A stretch of DNA of 64,000 nucleotides, taken from the NCBI RefSeq assembly GCF_036077095.1, contig NZ_CP107960.1:372001-436000 (forward strand), read 5' to 3'. This document shows, in pieces, positions 17,408-26,245 of this stretch. Numbering within the stretch: the stretch's first letter is position 1; each line of letters opens with the position of its first letter. A program made the position numbers and the translations under genes. The stretch comes from Streptomyces sp. NBC_00376 (GTDB lineage: Bacteria > Actinomycetota > Actinomycetes > Streptomycetales > Streptomycetaceae). The notes under the pieces are model-generated. The model had not been told where the DNA came from. It made no database searches and was given only the letters and a program-made list of their open reading frames with translations.

Positions 17408-18014
17408 TCATCTCGCGGGAGACGTGCGCGATGCCGGACGGCCCGGAGGTGGCTGCCGGCCCGTTGCCGCTGCCCAGCGTTCGGCCGCGATCATCAGGAT
17501 CTCGGTGGCCGGGGCCTTGATCTGCCCGTAATCCAGCAGGTCGGGCACGCTGCGGGCCAGCCGCTGCTTGAACGCCTCCCCACTGCCGTCGGGCAGCCTC
17601 ATCGGCACGCAGGTAGTCGCGGAACAGAAGAGCGTATCGGCAGTTCGGGTCGCCGTCCCGGCGCAGGTGTACGTTGCGCCTCCCCGCACCCGTCGGCGGG
17701 GCGAACACCAACTTGCGGCACTGCTCCCCGCCGGAATGCTCCACCCGGTTCCATGGCTCGGGGCGGCAACGGAAGCCGATCGCAGCAAGGAGCCCGATCT
17801 GCCGGACTTCATGGATAGCGGTGACGCGCACCTGGATGTCCACACAGTCCTTGGCCGCCAGGCCGGGTACCGCCGTGGAACCGACGTGGTCGATCGCGCG
17901 CGCCTGGCTTCCCAGGGCATTGCGCAACGTCCCTGCCAGCCGCTCGAAGTCCGCCGGCCACTGCGCCTGATATTCCAGCACGGCCACTGCGGCCACTTCA
18001 TCGGAAAAAGGCAT
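17408..18014 (-). pseudogene. GrpB family protein gene with a single-base frameshift
   Basis: The ATG at 18014 (purine-rich GAGGG upstream) starts MPFSDEVAAVAVLEYQAQWP, and the GrpB/nucleotidyltransferase-fold core follows: IDHVGSTAVPGLAAKDCVDI, NVHLRRDGDPNCRYALLFRD, YLRADEAARRQW. At the GGGG run (CCCC at 17578-17581 on the + strand) the homology moves to another frame and continues EAFKQRLARSVPDLLDYGQI and KAPATEILMIAAERWAAATG to the stop at 17408. Removing one G gives a continuous QWEAFKQRL. Either a true frameshift or a homopolymer sequencing error. Confidence 0.85.
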
Positions 18015-18081
18015 GCCTACACCCTCAACCCTCATGAACATACCGGGCGTTGAACGAACGACCGGAATCCGGCCGGTACGG

Positions 18082-18768
18082 TCAGTCCGTTGCTCGTGCC
18101 ACCCGCCCGGATCCGCCCGCTTCCGCCCCACCCGACGCGCGTACGCTCGCTTCCGTTTCGTCCGCCGCGCGGCCTCCCGCTCCGGGTGCCCCCGCCCGCA
18201 GGCCGTCCATCACAAGGTCCAGGAGCCGTGTGGCGCGCGGCTGCCAGTCGCTGTGCGGGTCGATCTGCCAGAGCCCGGCGATGGCGAGTACGAAGTCGTC
18301 GGGGGTCACACCCAGCCGGATGGTGCCGGCCTCCTCGTTCGCAGTCAGCAGCAGTGTGAGCGCTCTGGTCACCGGCCCGTGCCCCAGTTGGGCCAGGCTG
18401 CTGCCGCGGTTGCTGGTGGACTTGCGCAACGCGTCGGCCAGGCCTGCCTTGGCCATGGCGTACTGTGCGAGACGGTCCATCCACTCCCTCAGGGCCCGGT
18501 CGGGTGCGCGAGTGCTGAGCAGCTGGGCCGCTGTGTCCGCGACCTGCTGCATCTCGAAGCGGTAGACCTCCAGAACGAGGGCCTCGCGGTTGGGGAAGTT
18601 GCGGTAGAAGGTCCCCTGTCCGACGCACGCCTTCTTCGCGATGGTGCTCAACGGGGCATCCGCCGCCCGCGTCAGCTCTGCCAGTGCGACCTCCAGGATG
18701 CGCTCACGGTTGCGTTGCGCGTCCGGGCGCAGAGTCGCACCCTTCCCGTCCCGTGCCTCGTCCCGCAT
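18082..18768 (-). CDS. TetR/AcrR family transcriptional regulator
   Basis: A 228-residue regulator with a GGGAGGAGG ribosome site. The N-terminal helix-turn-helix is RERILEVALAELTRAADAPL and STIAKKACVGQGTFYRNFPN, followed by REALVLEVYRFEMQQ. The C-terminal ligand-binding part is helical, ending in a low-complexity Ala/Gly-rich tail. It is divergent from the paoABCD-like operon, and two palindromes (18811-18860) lie between them, so it very likely represses that operon and itself. Confidence 0.92.
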   Translation of the reverse strand: MRDEARDGKGATLRPDAQRNRERILEVALAELTRAADAPLSTIAKKACVGQGTFYRNFPNREALVLEVYRFEMQQVADTAAQLLSTRAPDRALREWMDRLAQYAMAKAGLADALRKSTSNRGSSLAQLGHGPVTRALTLLLTANEEAGTIRLGVTPDDFVLAIAGLWQIDPHSDWQPRATRLLDLVMDGLRAGAPGAGGRAADETEASVRASGGAEAGGSGRVARATD

Positions 18769-18810
18769 TCTTCCTCCTCCCTGAAGGGGCAGCCGAGTCC
18801 GGCCTTGCTG

Positions 18811-18860
18811 AGCGGACAGCTGTCCGCTAGGTTCGACGACAAGTGGACAACTGTCCGCTT
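18811..18860. promoter_or_regulatory. Two TetR-type operators between tetR and the pao-like operon
   Basis: AGCGGACAGCTGTCCGCT (18811-18828) is a perfect 18-bp palindrome. AAGTGGACAACTGTCCGCTT (18841-18860) repeats it with only two mismatched pairs. Centres are 30 bp apart, about three helical turns, so two dimers could bind the same face. Position between divergent tetR and the oxidoreductase operon supports an operator role; binding is inferred. Confidence 0.75.
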
Positions 18861-19008
18861 GGACTCACCTTAGCGGCAGATCCGGCCGGTGTGGCTGACC
18901 TGCGCCCACCGTCTACGGTTCATTCGTTCTCATCGCCCGCTCCCTCCCGTAATGTCCACCGGGATCGTCTCGTTCGACGCGCATCAGCAACGCGGAAGAA
19001 GGCTGATC

Positions 19009-19557
19009 ATGACTCAATCGACGTCCAGCGCCGTCACCCTGAACATCAATGGCGAGAAATACACACTGCCCGTCGACCATCGCACCACCCTGCTCGACGC
19101 CCTGCGTGAGCATCTCGACCTGACCGGTTCCAAGAAGGGCTGTGACCAGGGCCAATGTGGTGCCTGCACGGTGCTGCTCGATGGGCGTCGGGCGGTTTCC
19201 TGCCTTCAGCTCGCGGTCGCGGCGGAGGGGCGGGCGATCACCACCATCGAGGGCGTGGCCGATGGCGAGCGACTCCATCCGGTGCAGCAGGCCTTTCTCG
19301 ACCTCGACGGCTATCAGTGCGGTTACTGCACACCCGGTCAGATCTGTTCGGCCATCGCGGTGATCGAGGAACACGCGGCGGGCTGGCCGAGCGCAGCGAC
19401 CGACGATGTCCGGCCGGAAGCGGGGGTGCCCGTGCTCAGTGCCGAGGAAATCCGCGAGCGCATGAGCGGCAACCTGTGCCGCTGCGGCGCCTATGTGTCG
19501 ATCGTGCAGGCAGTGGCGCAGGCTGCCGAGGTCCAGGGCAAGGAGAAAGCGGCATGA
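19009..19557 (+). CDS. paoA: Aldehyde oxidoreductase 2Fe-2S subunit (PaoA-like)
   Basis: A 182-residue two-cluster ferredoxin-like subunit of the xanthine oxidase family. The plant-type cluster uses C45, C50, C53 and C65 (GCDQGQCGACTVLLDG, AVSC). The second uses C104/C107 (CGYCTPGQ) and C157/C159 (NLCRCGAY). GAAGAAGG precedes the ATG at 19009. Unlike E. coli PaoA there is no Tat signal, so the complex should be cytoplasmic. Its stop overlaps the next ATG (ATGA). It passes electrons from the molybdenum centre to FAD. The gene order FeS-FAD-Moco-XdhC is that of paoABCD. Confidence 0.9.
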   Translation: MTQSTSSAVTLNINGEKYTLPVDHRTTLLDALREHLDLTGSKKGCDQGQCGACTVLLDGRRAVSCLQLAVAAEGRAITTIEGVADGERLHPVQQAFLDLDGYQCGYCTPGQICSAIAVIEEHAAGWPSAATDDVRPEAGVPVLSAEEIRERMSGNLCRCGAYVSIVQAVAQAAEVQGKEKAA

Positions 19558-20546
19558 GGGAATTCGGTTACGAACGAGCCTTTGATGTTTCCGGCGCGGT
19601 CGCTCTGATCGGATCCGCCCCCGACGCCCGTTTCCTCAGCGGCGGCACCAACCTCGTGGATCTGATGAAGACCGGCGTGGAACGTCCCGCGCTCCTCGTC
19701 GACGTACGAGAACTCCCGCTCGACACTGTCGCGTTAGACCGCGACGGAAGGCTGCGGATCGGGGCGACCGTCACCAACAGCGATCTCGCGGCCCACCCCG
19801 ATGTACGGCGTCACTACCCGGCATTGGCGCAGGCCGTACTGGCAGGCGCCTCGGGGCAGCTGCGCAACATGGCCACGGTCGGCGGGAATCTGCTCCAGCG
19901 GACCCGTTGCGGCTACTTCACCGACATCAGCAGGCCGTGCAACAAGCGCTCCCCCGGAAGCGGTTGTCCCGCCATCGACGGTGAGCACCACAACCACGCG
20001 ATCCTCGGCGCGTCCGAGCACTGCATCGCCACCCATCCCTCGGACATGGCGGTTGCCCTCGCCGCTTTCGACGCCGTCATCTCGTACGAAACGGCCGACG
20101 GGCCGGGCGAGTTGCCGATCGGCGGGTTCTATCCGCCGGTGGGTGAGACGCCGCACGTCGAGACCGCCCTCCCGCCCGGCGCGCTGATCACCGGCGTCAC
20201 TCTGCCGCCCGCGCCGGTCGCCGCCCGCTCGCGGTACCGGAAGGTGCGCGAGCGCGCCTCGTTCGCCTTCGCGATCGGCTCGGTCGCCGGCGCGCTCGAT
20301 GTCCGGGACGGAGTCGTACACGAAGTACGTCTCGCGCTCGGGGCCGTCGCTTCGAGGCCGTGGCGGGCCCGTGCCGCCGAGCGAGTACTCATCGGCGGAC
20401 CGGCGAGCGCGGAGGCGTTCGCCGCTGCGGCGGATGCCGAGCTGGCGGCCGCCGAGGCCCTTCCCGAGAACGGATACAAGGTGACCCTGATGCGCAACCT
20501 CATCGTGGCCGTGCTGACCGAGCTCACCGAGGAGGCCACCCGATGA
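19554..20546 (+). CDS. paoB: Aldehyde oxidoreductase FAD-binding subunit with 4Fe-4S loop (PaoB-like)
   Basis: A 330-residue FAD_binding_5/CO_deh_flav_C protein. FAD-binding segments are FLSGGTNLVDLMKTG and SGQLRNMATVGGNLLQRTRC. The inserted loop with cysteines in RCGYFTDISRPCNKRSPGSG, then GCPAIDG and SEHCIATHPSDMAVALAAFD, matches the [4Fe-4S] loop that distinguishes PaoB and 4-hydroxybenzoyl-CoA reductase beta from ordinary xanthine dehydrogenase FAD subunits. It overlaps both neighbours by four bases, showing tight translational coupling. Confidence 0.9.
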   Translation: MREFGYERAFDVSGAVALIGSAPDARFLSGGTNLVDLMKTGVERPALLVDVRELPLDTVALDRDGRLRIGATVTNSDLAAHPDVRRHYPALAQAVLAGASGQLRNMATVGGNLLQRTRCGYFTDISRPCNKRSPGSGCPAIDGEHHNHAILGASEHCIATHPSDMAVALAAFDAVISYETADGPGELPIGGFYPPVGETPHVETALPPGALITGVTLPPAPVAARSRYRKVRERASFAFAIGSVAGALDVRDGVVHEVRLALGAVASRPWRARAAERVLIGGPASAEAFAAAADAELAAAEALPENGYKVTLMRNLIVAVLTELTEEATR

Positions 20547-22735
20547 CGACGACGACCGGGGTCGCCGCCGTGACCGGCGCCATCGGCTCCGCCCGTACCC
20601 GGGTGGAGGGCCGCGACAAGGTGACCGGGGCTGCCCGCTACGCCGGGGAGGTTCCCTTCACCGAACTCGCCCACGGCTGGCTGGTCCTGTCGACCGTGGC
20701 CCGCGGCCGGATCCGCTCGGTGGAGGACGGCCCCGTCCTGGCCATGCCCGGCGTTCTGACCGTGCTGCACCACGGAAACGCGCCGCGCGTCGACATCGAT
20801 TACATGGGCATGCTGGGGCGGCCGAACCCGGTCGTCGGGATCTTCCAGCACGACCGCGTGCCCTTCGCGGGCTGGCCGGTGGCGTTGGTGGTGGCCGAGA
20901 CGTCCGAGCAGGCCAGGGAGGCCGCCGAGGCTCTGGTCGTCGAGTACGACGTGGAACCGCACGATGTCTCGTTCCATGCCGACCGTCCGGATGCCTACAC
21001 GCCCGAGAGCACGCCGATGGTGCAGGCCGAGACGGAGAAGGGGGACGTCGAGGCCCGACTCGCCGCCTCCGCCGTCGTCGTGGACGCGGAGTACACCACG
21101 CCTGAGGAGCACCACAATCCGATGGAGCCGCATGCCGCCACGGCCCGCCGGAACGACGGCCGGCTCGATGTCGTCGACTCCAACCAGGGCAGCAGCTGGG
21201 TGGCGAGCGAGCTGGCGCAGCTCTTCTCCCTCGATCCGGCGGCCGTACGGGTCCGGTCGGAGCACGTCGGGGGCGCCTTCGGATCGAAGGGGCTGAGCCC
21301 GCATCAAGTGGCAGCCGTGATGGCCACGACCGTTCTCCACCGCCCGGTCCGTGTCGTGCTGACTCGCCGCCAGATGTTCTCCCTGATCGGCTACCGCAGC
21401 CCCACGGCGCAGCGGATCCGGCTCGGCGCCGACGCCGACGGCCGGCTGCGCGCGCTCGACCACCAGGCGCAGAGCCTCACGTCGACCGTGCACGAGTTCA
21501 TCGAGTCGAGCGCCGTCCTGGGGCGTGTGCTGTACGACGCCGATGCGCATCACACCCTTCACCGGCTCGTGCGGCTCGACGTGCCGACCCCTACGTGGAT
21601 GCGCGCACCGGGCGAGGCGCCCGGATCCTTCGCCCTCGAATCGGCCCTCGACGAGTTGGCCGAGATGTGCGGCGTGGACCCGATCGCGCTCCGCGCGCGC
21701 AACGAGCCCGAGGCGGGTCCCGTGTCCGGGCTGCCGTTCAGCAGCCGCAATGTGCTCGCCTGTTTCGAGGAGGGCGCACGCAGGTTCGACTGGGCGAACC
21801 GTGATCCTCGTCCCGGGCTGCGCCGTGAGGGGCGCTGGCTGCTGGGAACGGGAACGGCGGCGGCGACCTACCCCTCGGGGGTCGGGCCGTCCACCGCGGC
21901 CGTGACCGCCGAACCGGACGGCACCTTCACCGTACGGATCAACGCGGCGGATGTCGGGACCGGGGCGCGGACCGCGATGGCTCTGGTCGCGGCGGACACG
22001 CTGGGTGTGGATCCGCAATCCGTCCGGGTACGCATCGCGGACAGCGACCTCGGCCCGGCGATGATCGCCGGCGGCTCGATGGGAACGCGCTCCTGGGCGT
22101 GGGCGGTGACGATCGCCGCGGACGAACTGCGGGAGCGGCTGGCGCTGGGCGGCGGCATTCCGCCGGAGGGGATCACAGCCCGGTCGAACACCGCCGAGGC
22201 CATCGGCGCGCTCAGCGAGAAGGAGCGCCACTCCTTCGGTGCGCAGTTCGCAGAAGTCGCGGTGGATGTGGACACCGGTGAGGTGCGCGTACGACGGCTG
22301 CTCGGCATCTTCGCCGCAGGCACCATCGTCAATCCGCTCACCGCCCGCAGCCAGTTCATCGGCGGAATGACCTGGGGGCTTTCCATGGCGCTCCACGAGG
22401 AGGCGATCAGGGACCGGGCCTCGGGCGGCCATGTCGGCGCCGACCTCGCCGGGTACCACTTCGCCGCGCACGCCGACGTGCCGCTCATCGAGGCCGACTG
22501 GGTGGACGACCCCGTCCCGGGCGATCCGATCGGCATCAAGGGCATCGGCGAGATCGGCGTCGTGGGAGTCGCGGCCGCGATCGCCAACGCGGTGTGGCAC
22601 GCGACCGGGGTACGCCACCGGGAGCTGCCGATCCGTCCGGACCGCATCCTTCGTGCGGCGGACGAGGCACGGGGCGGCGGGGCGGCGGTCGGGGCACGGG
22701 GCGGCCGGGCGGAGGGAGGAGCCCGGGGTGCTTGA
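20543..22735 (+). CDS. paoC: Aldehyde oxidoreductase molybdenum-binding subunit (PaoC-like)
   Basis: A 730-residue large subunit starting at the ATGA overlap. N-terminal hammerhead domain: TRVEGRDKVTGAARYAGEVP. Moco-binding segments include EHVGGAFGSKGLSPHQ and APGEAPGSFALESALDELAE. The catalytic glutamate is in GIKGIGEIGVVGVAAAIANA near the C-terminus. The family hydroxylates aldehydes or N-heterocycles using molybdopterin cytosine dinucleotide; PaoABC of E. coli oxidises aromatic aldehydes to acids. The C-terminal ~20 residues are a Gly/Arg-rich extension overlapping the next gene. Confidence 0.92.
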   Translation: MTTTTGVAAVTGAIGSARTRVEGRDKVTGAARYAGEVPFTELAHGWLVLSTVARGRIRSVEDGPVLAMPGVLTVLHHGNAPRVDIDYMGMLGRPNPVVGIFQHDRVPFAGWPVALVVAETSEQAREAAEALVVEYDVEPHDVSFHADRPDAYTPESTPMVQAETEKGDVEARLAASAVVVDAEYTTPEEHHNPMEPHAATARRNDGRLDVVDSNQGSSWVASELAQLFSLDPAAVRVRSEHVGGAFGSKGLSPHQVAAVMATTVLHRPVRVVLTRRQMFSLIGYRSPTAQRIRLGADADGRLRALDHQAQSLTSTVHEFIESSAVLGRVLYDADAHHTLHRLVRLDVPTPTWMRAPGEAPGSFALESALDELAEMCGVDPIALRARNEPEAGPVSGLPFSSRNVLACFEEGARRFDWANRDPRPGLRREGRWLLGTGTAAATYPSGVGPSTAAVTAEPDGTFTVRINAADVGTGARTAMALVAADTLGVDPQSVRVRIADSDLGPAMIAGGSMGTRSWAWAVTIAADELRERLALGGGIPPEGITARSNTAEAIGALSEKERHSFGAQFAEVAVDVDTGEVRVRRLLGIFAAGTIVNPLTARSQFIGGMTWGLSMALHEEAIRDRASGGHVGADLAGYHFAAHADVPLIEADWVDDPVPGDPIGIKGIGEIGVVGVAAAIANAVWHATGVRHRELPIRPDRILRAADEARGGGAAVGARGGRAEGGARGA

Positions 22736-23876
22736 CATCGCCGAGGGGCTGAGCCGGTGGTTCGAGGAGGGCCGGGACTTCGCCGTCGCCACTGTCGTGG
22801 CCGTCAGCGGCAGCGCGCCGCGTGGTCCCGGCGCCGCCCTGGCCGTCGACGGTGAGGGCACCGTCATCGGTTCCGTCTCCGGCGGTTGCGTGGAAGGCGC
22901 GGTGTACGACCTGTGCGTCCGGGCGCTCCTGGACGGGCGCACGGTTCGCGAACGGTTCGGATACGACGACGAGGACGCCTTCGCGGTGGGACTCACCTGC
23001 GGCGGCGTCATCGACATCCTGGTCACACCGGTGCGCGCCGACGCATCGGTGTACCGGGCCGGGGTGTCGGCCGCGGGCCGAGGAGAGGCTGCGGCACTCG
23101 CCCGGGTGGCCCGGGGCCCGGCGGAACTGCTCGGGCGGGCGCTGCTCGTCCGCCCGGACGGATCGTACGAGGGCGGCCTCGGCGGAGAACCGGAACTGGA
23201 CCGGACGGCTGCGGGGGAGGTCCGCGCGATGCTGGACACCGGCCGCACCGGCACCGTCGACGTCGCGGAGGACGGGTCGCGCTGTCCGGGCGGCGTGACA
23301 CTGTTCGTGGAGTCGAGGGTGCCGCCGCCCCGGATGATCGTGTTCGGCGCCGTGGACTTCGCGACGGCGCTGGTACGGGCCGGCAAGTTCCTCGGCTACC
23401 ACGTGACCGTGTGCGACGCCCGGCCGGTCTTCGCCACTCGGGCCCGCTTCCCCGAGGCCGACGAACTGGTGGTCGACTGGCCGCACCGCTTCCTCCGGCA
23501 CACCACGACCGACGCACGAACCGTCCTGTGCGTGCTCACCCATGACGCCAAGTTCGACGTTCCTCTCCTCGAGACGGCCTTGCGGCTGCCGGTCGCGTTC
23601 GTCGGCGCGATGGGCTCACGCCGCACCCACGAGGACCGCGACCGCCGCCTGCGCGAAGTGGGCCTCACCAACCAGGAGTTGGCGCGCCTACGCTCCCCGA
23701 TCGGCCTCGACCTCGGAGCCCGTACCCCCGAGGAGACCGCCTTGTCCATCGCGGCGGAGATCGTCGCGGCGTGCCATGGCGGGACGGGCGTTCCGCTGAC
23801 CGGCTCGGGGACGCCGATCCACCATGATGTGGAGGGGGGAAGAGCAGGCGATTCCGTTTCCCGGGCGGCTGCATGA
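22728..23876 (+). CDS. paoD: XdhC/CoxI family molybdenum cofactor maturation protein (PaoD-like)
   Basis: A 382-residue protein starting with GTG at 22728 (GGAGGAG seven bases upstream) and overlapping paoC by eight bases. N-terminal XdhC_CoxI domain: AVSGSAPRGPGAALAVDGEG, SVSGGCVEGAVYDLC, LTCGGVIDILV. C-terminal Rossmann-like domain: MIVFGAVDFATALVRAGKFL, CVLTHDAKFDVPLLETAL, FVGAMGSRRTHEDRDRRLRE. This family binds Moco and inserts its sulfurated form into the cognate oxidoreductase, so it should mature the enzyme encoded just upstream. Confidence 0.9.
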   Translation: MLDIAEGLSRWFEEGRDFAVATVVAVSGSAPRGPGAALAVDGEGTVIGSVSGGCVEGAVYDLCVRALLDGRTVRERFGYDDEDAFAVGLTCGGVIDILVTPVRADASVYRAGVSAAGRGEAAALARVARGPAELLGRALLVRPDGSYEGGLGGEPELDRTAAGEVRAMLDTGRTGTVDVAEDGSRCPGGVTLFVESRVPPPRMIVFGAVDFATALVRAGKFLGYHVTVCDARPVFATRARFPEADELVVDWPHRFLRHTTTDARTVLCVLTHDAKFDVPLLETALRLPVAFVGAMGSRRTHEDRDRRLREVGLTNQELARLRSPIGLDLGARTPEETALSIAAEIVAACHGGTGVPLTGSGTPIHHDVEGGRAGDSVSRAAA

Positions 23877-23998
23877 CCTGACGGGAGGGGCATGGGCGGC
23901 TCGGCGGCCGGGCAGCCAGGTGGCTCGGCCGCAGAGCCCGCCCGAGGCGCGTCCGGGCTCCCTCCCCCCGGAGCGGCACGCCCGTGAGACCGTTCGTC

Positions 23999-24628
23999 TC
24001 AGTGGTCACGCCCGCTGAGCCCGACGCCGAGTTCCGCCAGGCCGTCGAGGACCAGGTCGATGCTGACTGCGGCGAGCAGAAGGCCCAGAAGCCGGCCGAG
24101 GAGTTCGAATGTCGCATGGTGCGTGGCGCGGAGAACACGTTCCAGGAGCAGGATGCAGACGAGGTCGAGCAGAATCACCGCCACGTAGGCACCGGCCACT
24201 GTGGAGCGCCAGGTCCAGGATGAACGTGCTGTGGCTTCGATGAGCAGTGCGGTCATGGCCAGCGGGCTGACGACGAACGGCACGAGGAGTTCGCGCATTC
24301 CGCTGGTCACATCGGGGGTGCCCTCGTCGGGGGCGTCCACTCCGGTCGGAATCCCCAGGACGAGGCCGACTGCGTAGAGAAAGAAGATGAGGCCGCCGGC
24401 GAGCAGGAGCGCGGGTGTGCTGATGTGGAACAGCTCCAGGAGCAACGGGGCGGTCAAGCTGGCCACCAGACCGATGAAGATCGCCGACCCGCAGGAAATG
24501 AAGGCGATGGTGCGCAGTTGGCGGGTCGGGTGCAGCTTGGCAAGGTGAGCGAAGGAGATCAGGACCTTGGGCGGCCCGACGACCGAGACGAAGGTGATCA
24601 GAGCGGCGGAGAAGGTGAGCGCGTTCAC
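23999..24628 (-). CDS. MarC family integral membrane protein
   Basis: A 209-residue, six-helix membrane protein with a GTG start at 24628. The opening FSAALITFVSVVGPPKVLIS and the mid-protein MRELLVPFVVSPLAMTALLI match MarC (UPF0056) proteins, including the conserved P-L segment in the re-entrant region. The transport function of MarC is not settled; it was once linked to multiple antibiotic resistance. The gene converges on the pao-like operon and is a single unit. Confidence 0.85.
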   Translation of the reverse strand: MNALTFSAALITFVSVVGPPKVLISFAHLAKLHPTRQLRTIAFISCGSAIFIGLVASLTAPLLLELFHISTPALLLAGGLIFFLYAVGLVLGIPTGVDAPDEGTPDVTSGMRELLVPFVVSPLAMTALLIEATARSSWTWRSTVAGAYVAVILLDLVCILLLERVLRATHHATFELLGRLLGLLLAAVSIDLVLDGLAELGVGLSGRDH

Positions 24629-24851
24629 CTGCGAAATCTAGGTCGCTGGGCCCTGCTCCACGTGACAGGGCGCGGCTGGTGTCGCCCACTTCCCGCAGGT
24701 GTCGCGGTGCACAATATCGAACTCGGTTCCTGCGGACGCCCTGATCGCCGCAGCCAGGAATTCGGCACCGAAGCCGGTCTGCGGTCAGCGCAGCAGCGTG
24801 GATTCGTCGGGACGGAGCGCTGCCTGCCCCTGCCGCGTAGCCTGGCTGGCC

Positions 24852-25394
24852 ATGGACAAGGGACGTGCAGGTCAGCAGCTACGCCTGATCGCCGAGTCGA
24901 TGGACATTGCCGGTGCTCTTGGCATCTCGCTGTGGCTTCGTGGTGGATGGGCCATGGATTTCTTCCTCGGCGAGATCACCCGGGACCATGCGGACATCGA
25001 CCGGTTCGTCTGGGCCGACGACGCCGGGTCGCTGGCCGAGGGTTTGCTGTCGCACGGCTGTCAACCGGTCCCGGGGTCGCCGCCCGACCTTCAGCTCGAT
25101 TTCGCCAAGGACGGGCTGGAGAGCAGCTTTACGCTCCTGGACCGTGACTCGGCCGGCCATGTGGTGATTGCCGGGGGCCCCTGGGCCGGTGCGCCCTGGC
25201 CCGATGGCATGCTCGACTCAGGGCCGGGTCGCATCGGCGATCTCCGGTGTGCGGTCGTCGCCCCGCAGGCCCAGATCGAGATCAAGCGAATGACCCCGGT
25301 CTGGGATCCCTCACGACCTCGGCGGCCCAAGGACGCCGCAGACATCGCCCGGCTGCAGGGGGCCCTGCGCACACATGGCAAGCGGTCCGGGTGA
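24852..25394 (+). CDS. Aminoglycoside 2''-adenylyltransferase-like nucleotidyltransferase
   Basis: A 180-residue protein starting MDKGRAGQQLRLIAESMDIA. The nucleotidyltransferase signature is WLRGGWAMDFFLGEITRDHA followed by DIDRFVW, i.e. G-G-W-x-x-D with the downstream D-x-D metal ligands, as in ANT(2'')-like proteins. A second conserved part is AQIEIKRMTPVWDPSRPRRP, then KDAADIARL. The family adenylylates aminoglycosides or unknown hydroxyl compounds; resistance activity cannot be claimed from sequence. Single gene, no clear operon. Confidence 0.8.
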   Translation: MDKGRAGQQLRLIAESMDIAGALGISLWLRGGWAMDFFLGEITRDHADIDRFVWADDAGSLAEGLLSHGCQPVPGSPPDLQLDFAKDGLESSFTLLDRDSAGHVVIAGGPWAGAPWPDGMLDSGPGRIGDLRCAVVAPQAQIEIKRMTPVWDPSRPRRPKDAADIARLQGALRTHGKRSG

Positions 25395-25521
25395 GGTATT
25401 TGGGCGAGTGCCCGCTCGCGATCGCACGGTCGGCCCGCGACACCGCCCGCAGGCGGGGACACGGGCCGACCGCACCGTAGCCGTTTCAGCCAGGTACTTC
25501 ACTCAGCGCGAAGGGGCCGAC

Positions 25522-25980
25522 TCAGAACACGAACGGTCCGGGAGACTGAGCGGACGTCGCGTTGCAGGTCGCGGTGATACCGAAGACCACGACCTGGAGA
25601 GACTTGGCCGCCAGGCTGTCGCCCGCTGCCACGGTCCCCTTGAGCGGACCCGTCGACACCGGGCTTCCGGCGGGGATGGCGGGGTTGGCGTTGCCGGTGA
25701 ACGTCACCGCTCCGGAGCCCTTGTTGGTGAGTGTGAGCGTTGATTTGACCGAGTTCGCCCCGACGCTGATCGGTGCCTTGATGGCGGACGTCGAGAGGTT
25801 GATGGTCGCGGCCGTGCCGCTCTGGGTGGCGGTGAGGGTCGCGCTGCCCGAGCCGTATACGCCGCAGTCGAAGTTGATGGTCGCGGTGGTGGGGGTGACC
25901 GCTTCAGCCGTGGGTGCCAGCGCGAGTGTGCCGGCGGCGAGAGCGGAACAGAAGCCGAGTCGCCGTATGCCATGCCTCAT
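25522..25980 (-). CDS. Small secreted beta-rich protein, unknown function
   Basis: A 152-residue protein with a GAAGGG ribosome site and a Sec signal peptide: basic MRHGIRRLG, hydrophobic FCSALAAGTLALAP, cleavage probably after TAEA. The mature part is rich in Thr, Ser, Ala and Gly with alternating beta pattern (TINFDCGVYGSGSATLTATQ, STLTLTNKGSGAVTFTGNA) and cysteines in FDCG and TATCNAT that could pair. No family recognised; likely an extracellular beta-sandwich protein. Confidence 0.65.
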   Translation of the reverse strand: MRHGIRRLGFCSALAAGTLALAPTAEAVTPTTATINFDCGVYGSGSATLTATQSGTAATINLSTSAIKAPISVGANSVKSTLTLTNKGSGAVTFTGNANPAIPAGSPVSTGPLKGTVAAGDSLAAKSLQVVVFGITATCNATSAQSPGPFVF

Positions 25981-26245
25981 GGTGGTTGCCCTTCATGTGG
26001 GGGGACTACCGAATGTGAGGGGACTGCCGACGCGTTGATTCGACGTGCCGCGCCGGAATGCAGCAAACTCCTGACGAACCGTCAGGGGAGATCGCTTTCC
26101 CATTGAGGCACGACGACCTTGAAGCAACAAGGCACATCACCATGATTCTTGACATGCTACGGCCAAATCTGGTCACGCCTGAGAGAGCGCCCGGGGTTCG
26201 TCGGACTCACCGGGACCGTCATTTCCTGAGCATGGTTCCGCGCCG

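Noticed and set aside
20129..23386. 1085-codon minus-strand frame opposite the pao-like operon
   Set aside because: Low-complexity Ser/Ala/Arg/Pro composition; exact complement of three well-supported genes.
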